A stretch of 64,000 bases of DNA from contig JAKSRE010000009.1 of NCBI GenBank assembly GCA_024403775.1, positions 1-64,000 on the forward strand. The letters are read 5' to 3'. Made by a program: the position numbers and the translations under genes. Under the pieces are notes generated by a model. That model made no database searches. It was not told where the DNA came from and saw only the letters and a list, made by a program, of their open reading frames with translations. The stretch comes from Clostridia bacterium (GTDB taxonomy: Bacteria > Bacillota > Clostridia > Saccharofermentanales > Saccharofermentanaceae). This document shows, piece after piece, positions 63,589-64,000 of the stretch (its first letter is position 1; each line of letters starts with the position of its first letter).

Positions 63589-64000
63589 ATGAATGAGATT
63601 ATAAATAGTGAAGTGGAAGTACCAATTGTAATTCCATCTTATGAACCAGATGAGAGACTGATTGAATTATTGGATACTCTGGCTGATAAAAATAGAAGAA
63701 TTATTCTTGTTAATGACGGAAGTTCTCCCGAGTATAAAGATCTTTTTAAGCGTGCCTTTTCTATGATTGAACCCTTTGGTGGAGTTTTTCTTGAGCATGA
63801 GGTTAACAGAGGTAAGGGAAAGGCACTTAAAACTGCCTTTGACTATGTGATAAAAAACATTCCTAATGCAATTGGTGTTGTTACTGCTGACTCTGACGGA
63901 CAGCATACGAAGGATTGTATAAATAGTGTTACTGAAGAATTTATTAAGTATCCTGATTGTCTTATTCTGGGTGTCAGAAGCTTTGGCGGTGAGGATGTGC
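63589..64000 (+). CDS. Family-2 glycosyltransferase (3' end missing)
   Basis: The first 137 codons of a GT2 enzyme, cut by the window end. Start chosen at 63589, nine bases after GTGAGG; ATG at 63583 is in frame but too close to it. VPIVIPSYEPDERL, IILVNDGSSPEYKD, EVNRGKGKALKTAFDYV and VTADSDGQH (D-x-D) are the nucleotide-sugar and metal-binding motifs. The pattern is like polyprenyl-phosphate glycosyltransferases. The acceptor is not determinable from this fragment. Confidence 0.88.
   Translation, partial: MNEIINSEVEVPIVIPSYEPDERLIELLDTLADKNRRIILVNDGSSPEYKDLFKRAFSMIEPFGGVFLEHEVNRGKGKALKTAFDYVIKNIPNAIGVVTADSDGQHTKDCINSVTEEFIKYPDCLILGVRSFGGEDV

Overview
This window is one 64-kb stretch of a low-GC, Gram-positive-type anaerobe, most likely a gut or rumen member of the Clostridia (Lachnospiraceae/Oscillospirales-like; inferred from gene content, not from a marker phylogeny). 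Supporting signs are AddAB instead of RecBCD, SepF, Prp with a cleavable N-terminal extension on L27, the rplU-prp-rpmA and rho-rpmE-yqhQ-prmC clusters, an [FeFe]-hydrogenase maturase (HydE), and a very Cys-rich DUF4214 surface protein. Codons are A/T-rich and arginine is mostly AGA. No insertion sequence, phage module or CRISPR array was seen.

Layout. 1-2750: 3' end of a secreted repeat/DUF4214 protein, cytidine deaminase and a membrane protein. 2771-8100: HydE behind a perfect palindrome, tRNA-Thr, a kinase-like/nuclease-like fusion overlapping a hypoxanthine phosphoribosyltransferase, a hotdog thioesterase and a GH127 arabinofuranosidase. 8101-8716: a gene-free convergent gap with an array of 36-bp units repeated every 51 bp. 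8717-20749: leuS, an MreB-family gene, a two-zinc-ribbon membrane protein, then the core cluster rho-rpmE-yqhQ-prmC-DUF951. A minus-strand cassette of a SPASM radical-SAM enzyme and a 112-residue peptide or lipoprotein interrupts this cluster. 20758-27901: a repeat lipoprotein with an in-frame stop before its last repeat, a VOC fusion protein, ybaK, murC, a polytopic membrane protein and a LacI regulator. 27913-30533: promoter, L21-type leader, rplU-prp-rpmA and obg. 30919-35228 (minus): rsuA, a short Hsp70 and a tail-anchored J-like protein. 35277-48848: Smr protein, type-4 uracil-DNA glycosylase, DUF4364-like protein, pgi, two membrane proteins, an RlmI-type methyltransferase, addB and addA. 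48895-58897: tadA, an ABC exporter pair, a methionine gamma-lyase-family enzyme, then a cell-envelope and division group (HlyD-like, YggS, FkbM, SepF, amidase). 58949-64000: a small zinc-ribbon protein, ssrA (tmRNA), a second zinc-ribbon/TPR-like membrane protein with different codon use, a phosphodiester glycosidase, an unknown anchored protein and the start of a GT2 glycosyltransferase.

How the genes work together. Most are housekeeping: translation and its quality control (leuS, tadA, ybaK, rpmE, rplU, rpmA, prp, prmC, rsuA, rlmI, ssrA), DNA repair (addAB, udg), wall and division (murC, mreB-family, sepF, amidase), glycolysis (pgi) and pyrimidine/purine salvage (cdd, hpt). The accessory material most worth following is the radical-SAM/peptide cassette (16964-18362), the 51-bp-period array (8203-8550), the short Hsp70/degenerate J-protein pair, and the kinase-like/nuclease-like/HPRT unit.

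Regulation. Many promoters use an extended -10 (TGN-TATAAT) with little -35. Two genes (4206 and 35228) start exactly where transcription should start and lack a Shine-Dalgarno site, suggesting leaderless mRNAs. The addB promoter lies in the loop of the preceding gene's terminator.
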